Origin: Pseudisothecium myosuroides
Lineage: Eukaryota; Streptophyta; Bryopsida; Hypnales; Lembophyllaceae
DNA length: 64,000 nucleotides
Assembly (NCBI GenBank): GCA_951799445.1
Contig: OX637290.1
Location: 1,056,501-1,120,500, forward strand
Direction of reading: 5' to 3'
The first letter of the stretch is position 1. Each line of letters opens with the position of its first letter. Of the stretch, positions 1 to 12,514 are shown in pieces. The notes under the pieces were generated by a model that was not told the origin of the DNA, ran no database searches, and worked only from the letters and a program-made list of their open reading frames with translations. Made by a program: the position numbers and the translations under genes.

Positions 1-2849
1 AGTGAAAATAAATTAGTAAATATAGAAAATTAGTCCAATTCATTTAAATTATTTCAGAAGGTACAAGTAGCAATAGAGATTAGTGTGCCAAAAAAATTCA
101 ATTAATTATTTTATTTTTTATAACGAATACATCCTTGAAAATGACCTTTAAGTCAAATTTCACCATCAAGCTAAATTTAGCCTATTATATAATTGATACA
201 TAAAACTTTAATAGTTTTCACTCATGAACTAATGTATTTTCTACTAAAATTGATTTTTTCATAAATTTTGATGGAAAAATAAATAAATGTAATTTTTTAA
301 AATAAAAGGTTAAAACCAAATTATATCAATTATTTTATATATTTATCTCTCTGTGTAAGAATAATCTGGGATTTATACCATTAAATGAAGGTTAGAATGA
401 ATAACATAATTTTGGAGTTTAAATTTTAAAATCATTTAAAAGATACAAATGAAAACATGCAATATTTTGTAATTTGCATTATTAACATTTAGAAGCTTGT
501 AATTGCAATAATTCTTTTATTTTTGTTTTTTTTTCAAATTTTCAAATTGAACAGAATCAAAACTTATCGAACTTCATTTTCTAGGTTTTAATCAAACATA
601 AAAGATGGATGTTATGGAAGTTATAATTAAGGTACATCTATTTTTGGATGCACATATATATTTAGGGATTAAACAAAGTTTCACACATACATTAGGATGA
701 TTCTAGAAATTCCAAATTATAAAGTCAACTAAAGTAGGCTCTTTGGTACTTTAGGGGGTTAGGCACCTTGTAAATCAGCATACAAGTGGTTCCAATTTTA
801 GAGCAAGTTACTTTAATCACTTCCAAACACACCTTAAAGTTTACATGTGTTTTTAGTATAATTTTGCTAGAAATCTCCTTAAAAGTCATTATTTATAATC
901 TTATGTCTTGGACTATACTTAAAATCTCAATCAAAACACCCCTTTCTCTTGTAGTTAAAGTAATTTTATATATAATTATAATTTTTTGTGCAAAAATCTT
1001 CACATTGAACTTTACTCATGCAATACACATATCTTGTGTGTTAGATGTTCATGTGATTATTTTACATTTCTAATGGTTGAAAACACAGTCATCAAAATGA
1101 TAATTATATCTACAAACTAACGCCTAGACAATCTTGTATAAAAATATACATCGTCTAAATATGAGAGCCTAGGTCTACTTTTGATACACCTATAATCATA
1201 ACTTTTGAAAATTTATTGAGTATTCATACATGAATAATATGAAATATTCATTCTTACTATTGGCAATAGGATCTACAATAACTAAGATAATTTTGCTTAA
1301 ATCCTTATTTGAATCCTTATTTTATTATGTTTTTGAACTAGTTGGAAGCCCATCTTTAGGAAAAAATCTTATATAGGTTTACATGAAGGTCCTAGATTGA
1401 AGATGAAAATAGTCAAACTGATGTGGAAATAATCAAATGGCTAGAGAGGAGGAAATTGCTTTAAAACAAAAAATATATCTTTATAGGAAAAACATGTCAT
1501 GTTTATTCTTTTAAAAGGTGAATAGTTGAATATTTTGAAAACATTATGAAATTGGGAATCCAATACCACTTCTATAAATCAACCCACATAGTAGTATATT
1601 ATCATATGACACTTACCGCAATATAATGCTACAAGGATTTCTATCAACAATTGCAAACTTTGTCTTATGTGTATTGAACTTAGAGCTTTCCCATCCCTTA
1701 GTAATTTATTAGTATGTACGTAAGTGTCTTTCTTTCTATATATTAGCGTACTGCAACAGTACTGGATTTTCAAACTCCCAATATTTTTAAGGAGCGAATT
1801 AATTTTCAATTTTCACTAAAACCATGAAGCTATTTATTATTATAAATATGTACGTAATGGATGAAAATTCAATTAATACTCAAAATATAAGTACATCCAT
1901 CCAACCTTTAGAAAGAAATGACGGTCATAAAAGGGCTCTTTTCCTTTGCCCTTTGTTTTCTATGTTATCCAAGATGTTCTCGCCATTCTCAAAACTTCAA
2001 CAATGATATTTAGAAGCTTTGTGTATTTTTAATTTTTGGAATTAGGAGTCATGTTTTATTCTGTTACAAGTGCATTAATGAGGACCTTTTTAACAATATA
2101 TTGTGATCAACGGGTTTTTTTTCATTTATTTTAGGCAGTGCAAAAAACAACAATCTTTAGAAGGATGAAGTTATTTACATTCATGGAAATGGATGAAACT
2201 TGCAATCTATGGATGAAATTTCATTTATTCATCCAAAATGATGTACATTCATCCAAATTTTAGCAATATCATTCCAAGATTTGGTAGCAAATCAGCGATT
2301 TCATCCACTAAAATGCAAGAATATGTTGCCAAATATTCCTTGAGAAAAAAAAATCGCTTTTGAGCAAAATTTCACTAAAAACCCCTGTTGATTATGATCA
2401 TAATGAATTTCAATAAAACTTGTTCTAGTAATCTACATTCAAAGTTTTTGTGCCAATACAACCAACAAGCATATATAGTAGTCTATTGGCCAGTTCATTA
2501 AGTTACATGAACATTACACCAACCCAAAACCTCTTTCAAAGTATGGAAATGATAGATATTTCACCTCCAAGATTTTGTTGTAAGAAACTTCTAGCCTTGC
2601 TAAAAAAAGCAAGGCTAAATATTATAGAAAATCCAACACTTGTTTGTTTAGCCTTGCTTGTTTAGTAAGATACTTATTTGGCTCTTCAATAATTTTTTGG
2701 TGACTGATGCTACTGATAAACAATATTATGTACAATTCTCTTTGCTTTTGTGATGAGAAACTTGTGTCTTCAGGTAAATTTAATCCTTCAAGTTACCAAA
2801 AGCCCAATTTGATCATGTAATTTCACTTCTATATTTGCAATTTATCGTT
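1..2849. other. AT-rich spacer without recognisable gene
   Basis: Very AT-rich sequence with only short chance reading frames (up to 95 codons) made of low-complexity residues. No conserved protein domain, tRNA or clear terminal inverted repeat was seen here. Confidence 0.6.
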
Positions 2850-3360
2850 TTAGAGATATAGTTAGCTATTCACACTTCACCACTAATGTGATACTTGGGT
2901 GATACTTTGGGTGATACTTGGTCATATTGATATCAAATTTAGGTGACACCTAGGTAAAATTTGGCTATTGGTCTTCAAATACAACAATATTCAGACTCTT
3001 TTGGATGGGAAAAAAATCTTTTATCAAAAATAGCTGACATCTTCTAGTTGTAGCCAATTGATCAAAAATCATGCATTAAAAAAAATCCATTGAATGCATA
3101 TCTATATTTGAAAAGAATTGGCAGCTAGTTCAAGGTTAGCCAGTAGAATTGGAAAAAATTATGTTTGCAATTTGAAAACATTAGCAAAAAATTCATGAAA
3201 AAATCTATTGAATTTTTTATTTATTTTTAAATAGAAAAAACAGCTAGTCTTTGTACTTGAAAAACAATTCAATTTGGGAATTGAAGGAAAATAGTTGATA
3301 AAAATTTAAAAAAACTTCCCGAATACTGATGCATATGATTGGCAATGTTTGGGAAAAACC
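2850..3360 (+). repeat. Dispersed repeat F, copy 1
   Basis: The stretch containing the repeated motif GTGATACTTGGGTGATACT, followed by a block on a Gly/Asn-free AT-rich body, is found again in inverted orientation at about 40490-40900. The order of the shared blocks is preserved in reverse, so both are copies of one older dispersed element. No coding remnant or clear termini are visible; the class is unknown. Confidence 0.55.
3126..3345 (+). repeat. Direct repeat unit, left copy (about 220 bp)
   Basis: Starts with GGTTAGCCAGTAGAATTGG and runs through an AT-rich body. A diverged direct copy lies at 3786-4012, so the pair brackets the MITE at 3369-3778. A third relative is in reverse at about 40690-40890. 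Confidence 0.65.
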
Positions 3361-3368
3361 GGCGGCTA

Positions 3369-3778
3369 AAGTAGGAGGCTCAAAAACCGCACATCTAAAG
3401 GTTGGTCCCCTTTTTTCATATATGTTTTTGGATGTGAATATTTTTAGCTCATTTTTCAGACAAAGAAGAATAGATGACGAGTCTAACACAAGTGGGTTTG
3501 TATTTTTCTAAGCATTTTTGAATTACTTATGAATTTTCAAACGAGTTGGGTTGTAGGTCCCTATTTATGACCCTAGGTCTTCCATAAACCGTTCACTTGC
3601 AATTCTAAAGAAAGATGGGGAAAGTAAAGAGAATGATTGACTCTTGTGATTAATAATGCCTTTTTCCTTAATTCATTCAATGACTATAGAAGTCAATTTC
3701 AGAACCACTTCATGTCCATCTCACAGCCATTTGTAGGGGCGGTTCTTAATGCCCGGTCGGAGTTCAAGCCTCCTACCT
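3369..3778. mobile_element. TA-flanked MITE, AGGTAGGAGGC subfamily
   Basis: The 410-bp element has ends AAGTAGGAGGCTC and GCCTCCTACCT as inverted repeats, and is flanked by TA on both sides. Its body is closely related to 15899-16291 (both contain the block around GGACCTATGATC-type sequence near the middle and a GTTCACTTGCAATTCTAAA block). It is non-coding, so it is non-autonomous. TA target duplication suggests a Tc1/mariner-type enzyme, by inference only. Confidence 0.75.
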
Positions 3779-3785
3779 TAGTTCA

Positions 3786-4012
3786 AAGTTAGCCGGTAGA
3801 ATTGGAAAAAAAATTTGGGTGCAATTTGAAAACATCGGCAAAAAAAACTGGTGAAACAAGTTATTGAAAATTTGAAATTTGAGTTAAAAAAAACATAGAG
3901 AAAATAACTAGACTCCGTACTTGAAAAAAACAGTCGGTTCAATTTGGGAATTGAAGGTAAATAGTCTATAAACATTAAAAAATACCTCCCAAACGTTAAT
4001 GCATCTGAATGC
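3786..4012 (+). repeat. Direct repeat unit, right copy
   Basis: Diverged direct copy of 3126-3345, starting with AGTTAGCCGGTAGAATTGG. The two copies flank an element inserted between them. Confidence 0.65.
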
Positions 4013-4532
4013 AAAGTTATATTTTAGTCCATATAAATAATGGGACTTTTCTATGACTACTTTATACCGTATGAACATGCCCACACATTCCCCAAGGCAG
4101 CTTTCTCAGTTTCCTCTCCTAAAGTCCTAAACTTGAATCTGAGTGGACTGGAAGCCATAAAAGCCACCCACATGCCCATGTGAAAGGGGTGGAACTCAAA
4201 GGGCCCACATTTATCAGGATTCAGGAATGAATGGAAAAAACTGAACTTTGACTAAAAATGATTGGTGTGCCTGTCAGTGTGTATCCAACTTATCAACTTT
4301 TCTCAGTTTTTCTGTTAAGTTATATGTTTATTAGTGTAGGCAAGTACAGTGTGGCTGGGCTACTACAATAGGTTCCTGTAGTTCTTGTGAACAGAACAGG
4401 CACTGTACAAATAAGAAAGGCACACAGGCCTATTATTTGAGCTTGTCCTTAGACACCCTAGCAAGAAGTCCCTAAATTTGGCATCTTTGAATTCACATTG
4501 GGACACTGGAGGCAAGTCGGCTCTTAACCCTA
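4013..4532. other. Spacer with no gene seen
   Basis: Moderately AT-rich sequence with no domain-bearing reading frame, RNA gene or defined repeat that I could identify. Confidence 0.5.
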
Positions 4533-4534
4533 TA

Positions 4535-4933
4535 AGGTAGGCGCACCAATTCCCGCCCCGTCTGTGCGCCGCATTCCGTACTAGAGAACAGTCCATCGAG
4601 GGCCGATTCTGCTCTGGAGCGAGCCCGGCAGGGCGAGCTCTTGGGCGAGCTCCACGGTAGAATCGGCCCTCGATGGACCGTTCTCTGGTGTTAAGAGCAG
4701 TTCCCGCAATGCTCCCATCACGTTCCCACGACAGAATCGGCCCTCTGCAGCAGAATCGGCCCTCCGTGGATGATTTGGCAAACCAATCATCCCTCGAAAT
4801 GGCATGAATCGGCGGGCACTGCTCTTAACGTCATCATGTATGAAGGCGTTACATTCTAGAAAGACAATGTGCACCTTCACTACATACTAACGGACTGGGG
4901 TTCACGGACGGGAATTGGTGCGCCTACCGACCT
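4535..4933. mobile_element. GC-rich TA-flanked foldback MITE
   Basis: The element lies between TA dinucleotides (4533-4534 and 4934-4935). A perfect 20-bp inverted repeat, GGTAGGCGCACCAATTCCCG at 4536-4555 and its complement at 4909-4928, marks the ends. The interior is markedly GC-rich compared with the surrounding AT-rich DNA. It contains a 27-bp hairpin, a second inverted pair (4689-4706 with 4812-4829) and three copies of AGAATCGGCCCTC. No protein is encoded; the overlapping frames are chance products of the palindromes. Confidence 0.8.
4584..4685. repeat. 27-bp near-perfect hairpin inside GC-rich MITE
   Basis: Arms 4584-4610 and 4659-4685 are reverse complements with one mismatch in 27, separated by a 48-bp GC-rich loop. 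Such a transcript would fold into a stable stem and could feed small-RNA processing, which is inference. Confidence 0.85.
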
Positions 4934-4937
4934 TATA

Positions 4938-5322
4938 AGGTAGCGTACCCATTTTCAACCACTTAAGGAATTACGGGTATCTGGAGTGGGGGGTTTGTTG
5001 AGTTGGGAGATTTTCTCGAGTGCAGAAATAGAGTTTGGTGAAGGATACGGAAATTTTCTGATAATTTTATCATAAAAAATATAATTACTATGGATTTTTT
5101 AGTAGAAGATTTTCTTTGATCTATGATGGTGATATAGACCTTTCTATTTTTGACCATAAGCTAATTGCAAAATCAACCAAGGATTGTGGTTGCAATATTG
5201 AAAGCCTTGCAGCCAATCATAATGCATAACAACTACTCCAGGAAATGCACCATATTGAACGGAAAGAGAGTAGCCTATATAACCAGAATGGGGGGGATTG
5301 ATTAGAGATGGATCGGCTTTCT
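4938..5322. mobile_element. TA-flanked MITE, body D, first copy
   Basis: Starts directly after the previous element (shared CCTTATAAGG junction) with AGGTAGCGTACCC, and its right end near 5299-5322 is a diverged complement of it. The body, from CCACTTAAGGAATTA onward to the block CAAAATCAACCAAGG, matches 15457-15855 and, in reverse, 36357-36757. It is non-coding. Confidence 0.65.
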
Positions 5323-5589
5323 TGAAGACAAGTTGGTCATCGTGGAAATCATCATTTTTGATATAGTGTGAATCATCTACTTTAAAGAAAAGAACAAGAG
5401 TATTCATTGGAGGTCAAACTACTGTGCAAGACTTCCTCTTTTGCACAAAATTTCAATGATGAAGAATTGTACTTCTGTCTTACACGAAAGGATTCTTTGT
5501 CATCCATTAGACACTTAGTGTCTCTAGCAGCATTAGAGGGTTAATACAATCTTTTAGTGAGTTGATTGCATTTGGGGGAAAGCTAGTCA

Positions 5590-5823
5590 AACACATTAAA
5601 ATAATTTTCAGTAAATTTTTGTAGGAAGAAAATATGGAATTGCAATTGAATCCAAGTCGTTTCATGTTTTTTGGACCTTTTTGGAATTAGTTACAAAAAT
5701 TTGAAGTTGAAATAAAGGAATCATTGAAAGCATTGGTCCCCTTTCTGAAGTGTACATTGTTGGTGCATTGAAGAAAGCAAAATGTACCTCTATGTTAGTG
5801 GTCGCTTTTGGAACACCCTACCT
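5590..5823. mobile_element. Truncated relative of MITE 9866-10182
   Basis: This block shares CAAGTCGTTTCAT, TTTTTTGGACCTTT and TTGAAGAAAGCAAAATGTAC with 9866-10182 and ends in CCTACCT followed by TA. The left terminal repeat is not recognisable, so the copy is degraded or truncated. Confidence 0.6.
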
Positions 5824-5948
5824 TAGTTGGAGCAAACTTCCATGTTGTGTGGGAATTAATAAAGAAATTTCAAGTCTTCAAGAGTTAGATTTGTCTTTGC
5901 TGAGTATCGTGATACTTTTACTTCTATATGAGTAGGAAAAAACTTCAT

Positions 5949-6866
5949 TTAACTCCTAAAGTTTGAAGACCTTCTTTTCATCAAATAATACTCAAAATTG
6001 CCACTTCTATTGCAAAGAGCAAAAAAGTTTTTTTTTTTTTTCCATATCTAGCTGTAGGATCTTGCACTAGACTACTATAAAAATGTGTAGAAGAAATTTC
6101 AGAAACTTTGACTATATAGATTGCAAGATATTTGTATTCAAAGTGAAGAAAACAAGTTTTTTTTGTATCTTGCTCAACTAGATTTTTTGCTTTGGATCTT
6201 CTCAAATTAAATTTTTTTGCACTATTCATTTTGAATTTTCTAATTTTTTATGTTGACAAATTGAGCTGAGAAGGAAAAAAAATTCAAAAGACACACACTT
6301 GATTTTCATTCTTAAAAAAAATTCTTAAATAGAAGTAGGTATAAGATAGAAGGAAAAACTAAATTGTTAATAGCTCTAAGATGGAATTAGAATACTCTTA
6401 TCCCAATAGTGAGATAGTTCTAGCAAGCAAAATCAACTATGTAGAACTTTTTTTTTGACAAATTCTGAAAATTGAATTCATAGTTGAATCTTATAAGTTA
6501 TATGATTTCAAGACAATGCAATGATTGCCCATAAAGCAAAGAGTTCCATAATTTTTCCATCACTAATTCAAATGGAATGAATCAAAGCTTCACATGTAGT
6601 CAAAAATGTAATCTTTGAGAAAAGATTAAAAACATTTAAGTTTTTGGTATTTTCATGTGCTACCCTGCAAACTGCTTTTTGGAATTAGGGTGGTATAACT
6701 TTTGCTCTCGGACATTGAATGAAATAAAAATTGTATTCCTAAAAATCTAATGTAATTTTCTATCTTCAAAAAACAGTTTCAAAAAATCATGTCAAAATTT
6801 GAGGTCATACAAGCCTACCTAAAATCTCAAGAGTCCCCGGAGGAAATTCTAGGACTTTAGAAATTA
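5949..6866 (+). mobile_element. TTAA-flanked MITE, body A (degraded ends)
   Basis: Left end TTAACTCCTAAAG and right end CTTTAGAAATTAA are diverged versions of the group consensus. The interior begins with the body-A signature ACTCAAAATTGCCACTTCTA. It is about 918 bp, non-coding and lies 13 bp from the next copy in the same orientation. Confidence 0.7.
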
Positions 6867-6879
6867 ATTCCTAAGGTAG

Positions 6880-7819
6880 TTAACCCCTAAAGGCTCAGGC
6901 CTTTTTTCTGCCAAAAAACACTCAAAACTGCCATTTCTATAGCAAGGAGTAAAAAAATTTGAAAAATGTTTTTTTTGCACATCTAATCATAGGATCTTAC
7001 ACCTAACTAGTATGAGAATGTGTGGAAAAAATTTCAGAATTTTTGACCGCTCAGATTGCAAGATATCTGCGTTTAAAGTGGAAAAAACAAGTATTTCAGC
7101 ACATTGCGGGACTGGAGTTTTTGACTTTAAACATTTTTAACTTAAAATTTTTGCACTACAGAGTTTGAGCTTCAAATCTTTATAATGGAGAATTGAGTTG
7201 AGAGTCTAGGAAAAAAAAAATATTCAAAAAAACTTAATTATCATTCCTAAGAAAATAATTAAGTAGAAGTAGGTATGAGATAGAAGGAAAATCTAAAATA
7301 TTAATATACTTTAAATGGAATTAAAATATACTAATCCCAATGGTGAGATTGTTCTAGAAAGTAAACTTAACCATGAGAATTTATTTTTTTTGAAAAATTG
7401 CAAAAATAGCATTTAGAAATGAATCCTACAAGTTATTTTTTTCAAGAAGATGCTCTAACTGCCCGAAAAACAAGAATGTCCATAACTTTCTCATAATAAA
7501 TCCAAATGAAATGAATCAAAGCTTTCTAGATAGAAAAAAATATAATCTACGAGAAAAGAAATATTTTTTTTTTAAAATCAAATTTTTGCCAAATTTTTTT
7601 TGCTGCCCAGACTGCCTAGTTACAAAAAAAAGTAACATATTTGGCCATAACTTTTGATTCCTATTTCCAAATGTCCTAAAATTTAGTGCATATGAAACAT
7701 ATTCCTCGCGCCCACCTTCTATTAAAATTTCAGCTTAAAATATGGAAATCTCTAGTCACACGTACCTGCCCAAAATTTCTATATAGCCAAAAAATGCATG
7801 CCGGTCCGTTAGTGGTTAA
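6880..7819 (+). mobile_element. TTAA-flanked MITE, body A
   Basis: Left end TTAACCCCTAAAGGCTC and right end CCGTTAGTGGTTAA are inverted, with two or three changes. The 940-bp interior carries the body-A signature ACTCAAAACTGCCATTTCTA and no reading frame of substance. The TTAA target and the CCCC terminus resemble piggyBac-type elements. Confidence 0.75.
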
Positions 7820-8163
7820 TCTCTAAAATAGAAGATCCTATTCGAGCTTTTTTATTGTGAACTTCTGAAGTTCGACTACAGATGACACCTCAAACCAATA
7901 TCTGAAATTTTATACACAATTGGTATTTTCTATTTAATTGTATAACTTTATAATTTTTAAATTTCACATAAATTGGTTATAGGTGCAATTCCCCAAAATA
8001 AGTGTAGCCACCTAAATTTTACTTGTGGATTGTAGACTTGGTTACATTTGTTATAGCCATTTACTATTGCATCGAACTTGTTGATTCCTAATATACAAGT
8101 CCTAAAAGTAATTCTCTACTACAATAAATCCTATTGCATTGTATTAACACTAAAGAGGATTCA
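7820..8163. other. Spacer between MITEs
   Basis: AT-rich sequence between two TTAA-type copies. I see no gene or repeat boundary in it. Confidence 0.5.
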
Positions 8164-9093
8164 TTACCCCCTACAGGACCAACATGCCTTCTTGGGCAAC
8201 ATAGAAATTTTGGGCAGGTACGTGTGACTAGAGATTTGCATATTTTGGGCTGAAATTTTATAGAAGGTGGGGACAAGGAACATCTTTCATATGCACCAAA
8301 TTTCATGACATTTGGAAATACGAGTCAGAAGTTTTGGCCTAATATGTTGTTTGTTTCTCAACTTGGGCAGTCCGGGCAGATAAAAAAAAATCACTTTTTT
8401 CAAAATAAAAATTTGAAATTGGTTTATTAGATTTATATATATGTGGAAAGCTTTGAATCATTCCATTTTGATCAATGAGTCAAACGTTATGAGGATTTTT
8501 AGTTTGCGGGCAGTTATGGATTGTCTACTCTAAAATAAACTTTGAAGTCATTTATTTCACTCAATTTTCAATATTTTTCAAAAAAAATAAAATTGTAGGA
8601 TGTAGATTGTTTATTACAACATTGCAACCATTGGGGTTGGCATTTTTCAATTCCATAATTAACTTCTTAACAATTTAGTGTTTTGAACCATTCTCTACTT
8701 CTTTCTACTTACTATTTTTTTCTATATATTGTACAATTCCAAATGATCTGAAAATTTTCAAGCATAGTAGCCAACTTGCTTTGAAGAATGAATCCAAAGA
8801 AACACAACCATTTTGGAATTTTTTTCATAATAATTTGACCTTGTGAAGTGCAGCTGCTCGATTTTTTGCAAGGCCAAAAAAAGGACTTTTGCCACTTCAA
8901 ACGCTAATATCTTCTAATCTACACGATGGAAATTTCTGAAATTTTTTCCACATATTTTCAAACCAGAGTACTACAAGATCCTATGGTTACATGTGTCCAA
9001 AAATGTTATTTTTCAAAAATTTGGTACTTGTACTAGAAATGGCAGTTTGGAGCATTTTTGGTGTAAACATAGTCAAGGAACTTTAGGAGTTAA
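8164..9093 (-). mobile_element. TTAA-flanked MITE, body A, reverse copy
   Basis: The first bases TTACCCCCTACAGGACC and the last bases CTTTAGGAGTTAA are the two diverged ends. Read on the - strand, the interior carries the body-A blocks in order. It forms a cluster with the two preceding copies, but in opposite orientation. Confidence 0.7.
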
Positions 9094-9865
9094 GTTGCAA
9101 GTTGCAATGACAGAATGTCTGGTAGTCATTAAGGTTCACAAAAGACAAATAAATAAAAAATTGTGCAGATGAAATTGTAACCTAACTTACAAATCATAAT
9201 ACGAGATCACTCAACACTGAATTATCCTTCCTTGTCTAAAAGAAAACCTACAACACTGCTCAATTTGGACAAAAGTCTTATAAGAAATCAATCTAATTTA
9301 ATATGGTCTAGAACATAATCCACATAATACATAGTTGTCAAAACATAGTCTTTGTAGACTATGAAAATGACCTACGACAAGATTACATGATCAATTAGAC
9401 CAAATGTGGATCTCCTCAAATCCATTTTTATAGTCTAAGTAGACAATGTTCCCTTTTTACTAATTTATCCTATTAATAAGAGTGCAAAATTAGTGCAACC
9501 CATAGAATTATAGATACAACAAAAAATTTGTGCAAAATTTGTACAATTCAATATTACTTCAGTCTACACTAAATAGAAATCACAAGCATACACTAATTCA
9601 ATAAACCATTGTAAGGCACTTATTTTCATCACCCTAGGCAACTTTGAGGTGGAATCAACACATGAAATTCTTTTTAAACATTAAAATCATGAATTTTATT
9701 TTTTTAAATGCTAAATTTTCTGAATATGTGTGAATATGCTACAAATTGTGAAGTTCAAAGTTCAAACACATAGTGTACCCCAAACCATTTTTTGCATTCA
9801 TGTAGATAATTTGTAAATTTTGGACTTCCTATTCCTACCTATTTTCAAGATTGGTTTGGGATATA
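9094..9865. other. Spacer with no gene seen
   Basis: AT-rich sequence with stop codons in every frame at short intervals. No RNA gene or clear repeat boundary was found. Confidence 0.5.
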
Positions 9866-10182
9866 AGGTAGGAGGTCTAGAAATGGAGCATCTAAGCGCT
9901 GAAACTGAATTTTGGGGAGGTAAAACATCTTGAAATATTTTTCAGTAAATTTTCCTTGAAAGACAAGTGGAACTGAAATCTAACCCCCAAGTCGTTTCAT
10001 ATTTTTTGGACCTTTGTAGAATTAGTTACAAATTTTTGAAGTTAGAAAAAAGTGGTCATTTTTGTGGTCATCAAAATGGACCACCTCCTGAAATGTGCAT
10101 AGTTGGTACATTGAAGAAAGCAAAATGTACCTCCGAGTCATGTTCCATTTTAATGCCCGCTCAGTTTTACAGCCTCCTACCT
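9866..10182. mobile_element. TA-flanked MITE, AGGTAGGAGG subfamily
   Basis: The 317-bp element starts AGGTAGGAGGTCT after TA and ends AGCCTCCTACCT before TA. The terminal repeats resemble those of 3369-3778 and 15899-16291, but the interior differs and is shared with 5590-5823. It is non-coding. Confidence 0.7.
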
Positions 10183-10469
10183 TAGGGATAGGAATCAGTG
10201 TCATTTCCTGTTCTACAAAACTAGCTGAGAGCCCTGTCTTCCAGATACCAAAGTCCGACTTCTGTGTAAGAAAGTGAGCTGGCGCCATCTGATTGGACCT
10301 CTTTCATTGACAAAATGATTAACGTTGTATAACGGATAGACAATAAAAAGAATATTCTTTTGGGAACCCGCAATGAATCAGTCCACTAATAAGCTTACTA
10401 GTACGACAGCCGTATAGACCGAGTCCCCTGTTCTATAGTCTATATCATGACCAAGCTTGTAATTAAGTT

Positions 10470-10754
10470 GAGATAGGTACCCCCAAACTGCCACTTTTTG
10501 CTACTGTGCCTAGTTACTATTATTAGGCTGGTCAAATTTTTATATTTTCTTGTGGGGAAGTGAAAGGAGGTTCCAACGCACCAAAGAACGCAACATTTGG
10601 ATACCGTATGTAAAAGTTAGGAAGGATCAAAGTTTTTGGAAGATGTTCTGAAATTGTTTTTTCAACATATGTATTGTACATATTGGTTTTAGAAATGTAC
10701 ACAAGGTGATGGTGGCAGTTTTAGACAAGGTGCGATTTGGGGTGTACCCACCTC
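10470..10754. mobile_element. Foldback MITE related to 15185-15454
   Basis: Left end GAGATAGGTACCCCCAAA and right end TTTGGGGTGTACCCACCTC form an imperfect inverted repeat. The interior contains, in reverse, the blocks around GGTTCCAACGCACCAAAGAA also present in 15185-15454. Confidence 0.6.
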
Positions 10755-12002
10755 ATTGCAAGGGGGGATTTGACTCTAAATTTTTCACCTTGAGGAAAGC
10801 AATGGGACATATTATTACCACTAATGATCAGATTTGAAAAAATTGATTTCATATTTAAATTAGGGATCCTAGATTAGATTAATAAAATAGAGAATTGCAA
10901 AATTAACCTTCTACAAAATAAGGGACACTTTTTTTCATCTATCTATCCAAGGTGAAACACGTTGAGGCAAGCGAGTCTTGCAAAATGTTGAGGTGCAACT
11001 TTTAGAGCTTCTTTGATGGAAGGATGTTTTTCCAACCATTTAAGGATTTTGACCTTGAAAATTGATGTAATGACTTGGAAAATTTTAGATAATAGTGGAA
11101 GGTAGAAATATGTGACTTTTACACAAAAAGAAATTATTATACTGGTATCTTTCAAAAATATACAAACAACAAATTTGAGTTGATACCTACCATTAACCTT
11201 TTCAAATGACTTTGCAAGGGGCTTAACTCATAAAGCCTTGAGAGGGCTAAAATGGTTCTTGAACAATTGTGGGCAGGGTCACATTAGAACACTCAATTTG
11301 TCCCATAAAGAGTGAAAAGACATGTTTATTGAAATTTTTATGGGGGTAGAATAATGGAAGGGAATAGTGAGGATATTAAGCGCTTAAAATTCCTGAAAAT
11401 TATACTGTGGTTTTTGAGATATTAGTCAATAGTTGTTCTCTGACTTTTGATATATTCATGTGCATGAATAAATTTTTTGGATGCAAAATCTTTTTATAAA
11501 TCCAAGAACATAATTTTCACGCAGACATGTCCATATGCATTTATTACTGATCACTCAATGTTTTGGCTTGTAAAAAAATAATTTTTTGAATTATTGAAAG
11601 ATTTATTAAATTTATTTTGCTACTTGAAGGCTATGGAGGGTCCATTGCCATTCAAGGGCCACGGCTTAAAATTCCATATAGCCTACCATAATATTGTGGC
11701 TTTAATCCTTTTCTTCAAAAAAATTCACCCTAGTTTACATTATTCTAAAACCAAATTTTGTTGTTTGGATTGTAGAACAATACGTTTTTAAGATTCTCGT
11801 AAATTTATTTGAGTGTCTTTTTTTTTTGTCAAAGGATTATGGTAGCAAGACAGGTGCAAGAATTTTTTTGAAGTGGACTTGAATTCTGATTTTTAGGGTG
11901 GTAGTTTAGAATCCAAGCAGGTATATTACACAAGAATCTTCAAACTAAATTTCACATCTACAAATTTTCATGGAATTTTGAAGTTGAAATATATATACAA
12001 AG
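10755..12002. other. Spacer with no gene seen
   Basis: AT-rich sequence. The longest reading frames are 65-70 codons of low-complexity composition without a recognisable domain. Confidence 0.5.
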
Positions 12003-12514
12003 TTAACCCCTAAAGTCCCATTGGCCCTACGGGGGTCAAAATGCGATTTTGGGTAGGCTCCTACGGTCTCAATATTCTTCATAATTTTCAAAAACATTTT
12101 TGTAAAGCTGAAAAAGCACATGAGTTTCTTGGAAATATAATTTTTATTTCAAGCGGTGCCAAGAAGCAAAAGTTATGGCACAAAAAGCCGAAAGCGGAGG
12201 TCGGCGGGCAGCCCAAACAAAATCACAAAAAGTCAAAATAATTTTTAAAAATTTATTTTTCTAGAATATTACATTTTTGTCAAAATGTTAAACTTTGATT
12301 CATTCTATTTGTCCAACTTTGAATGCTAATATCTTCCAATCTATATGGTCAAATTTGATGAATATAGTATTACACAATCTCAGACAAGTGAAGTACAAGA
12401 TTTTACGGTTAGATTCTTTAAAAAAATGTTTTTTTGCTTTCTTGGATGAATGCAGTAGAAATGGCATTTTTTGTGGGTTTCGACTGAAAAATTGCCGTAG
12501 GACTTCAAGGATTA
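12003..12514 (-). mobile_element. TTAA-flanked MITE, body A, internally deleted
   Basis: Left end TTAACCCCTAAAGTCCCA is well preserved and the right end GGACTTCAAGGATTA is degraded. At about 510 bp the copy is roughly half the usual length. The body-A signature is in reverse near the right end, so this is an internal-deletion derivative. Confidence 0.65.
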
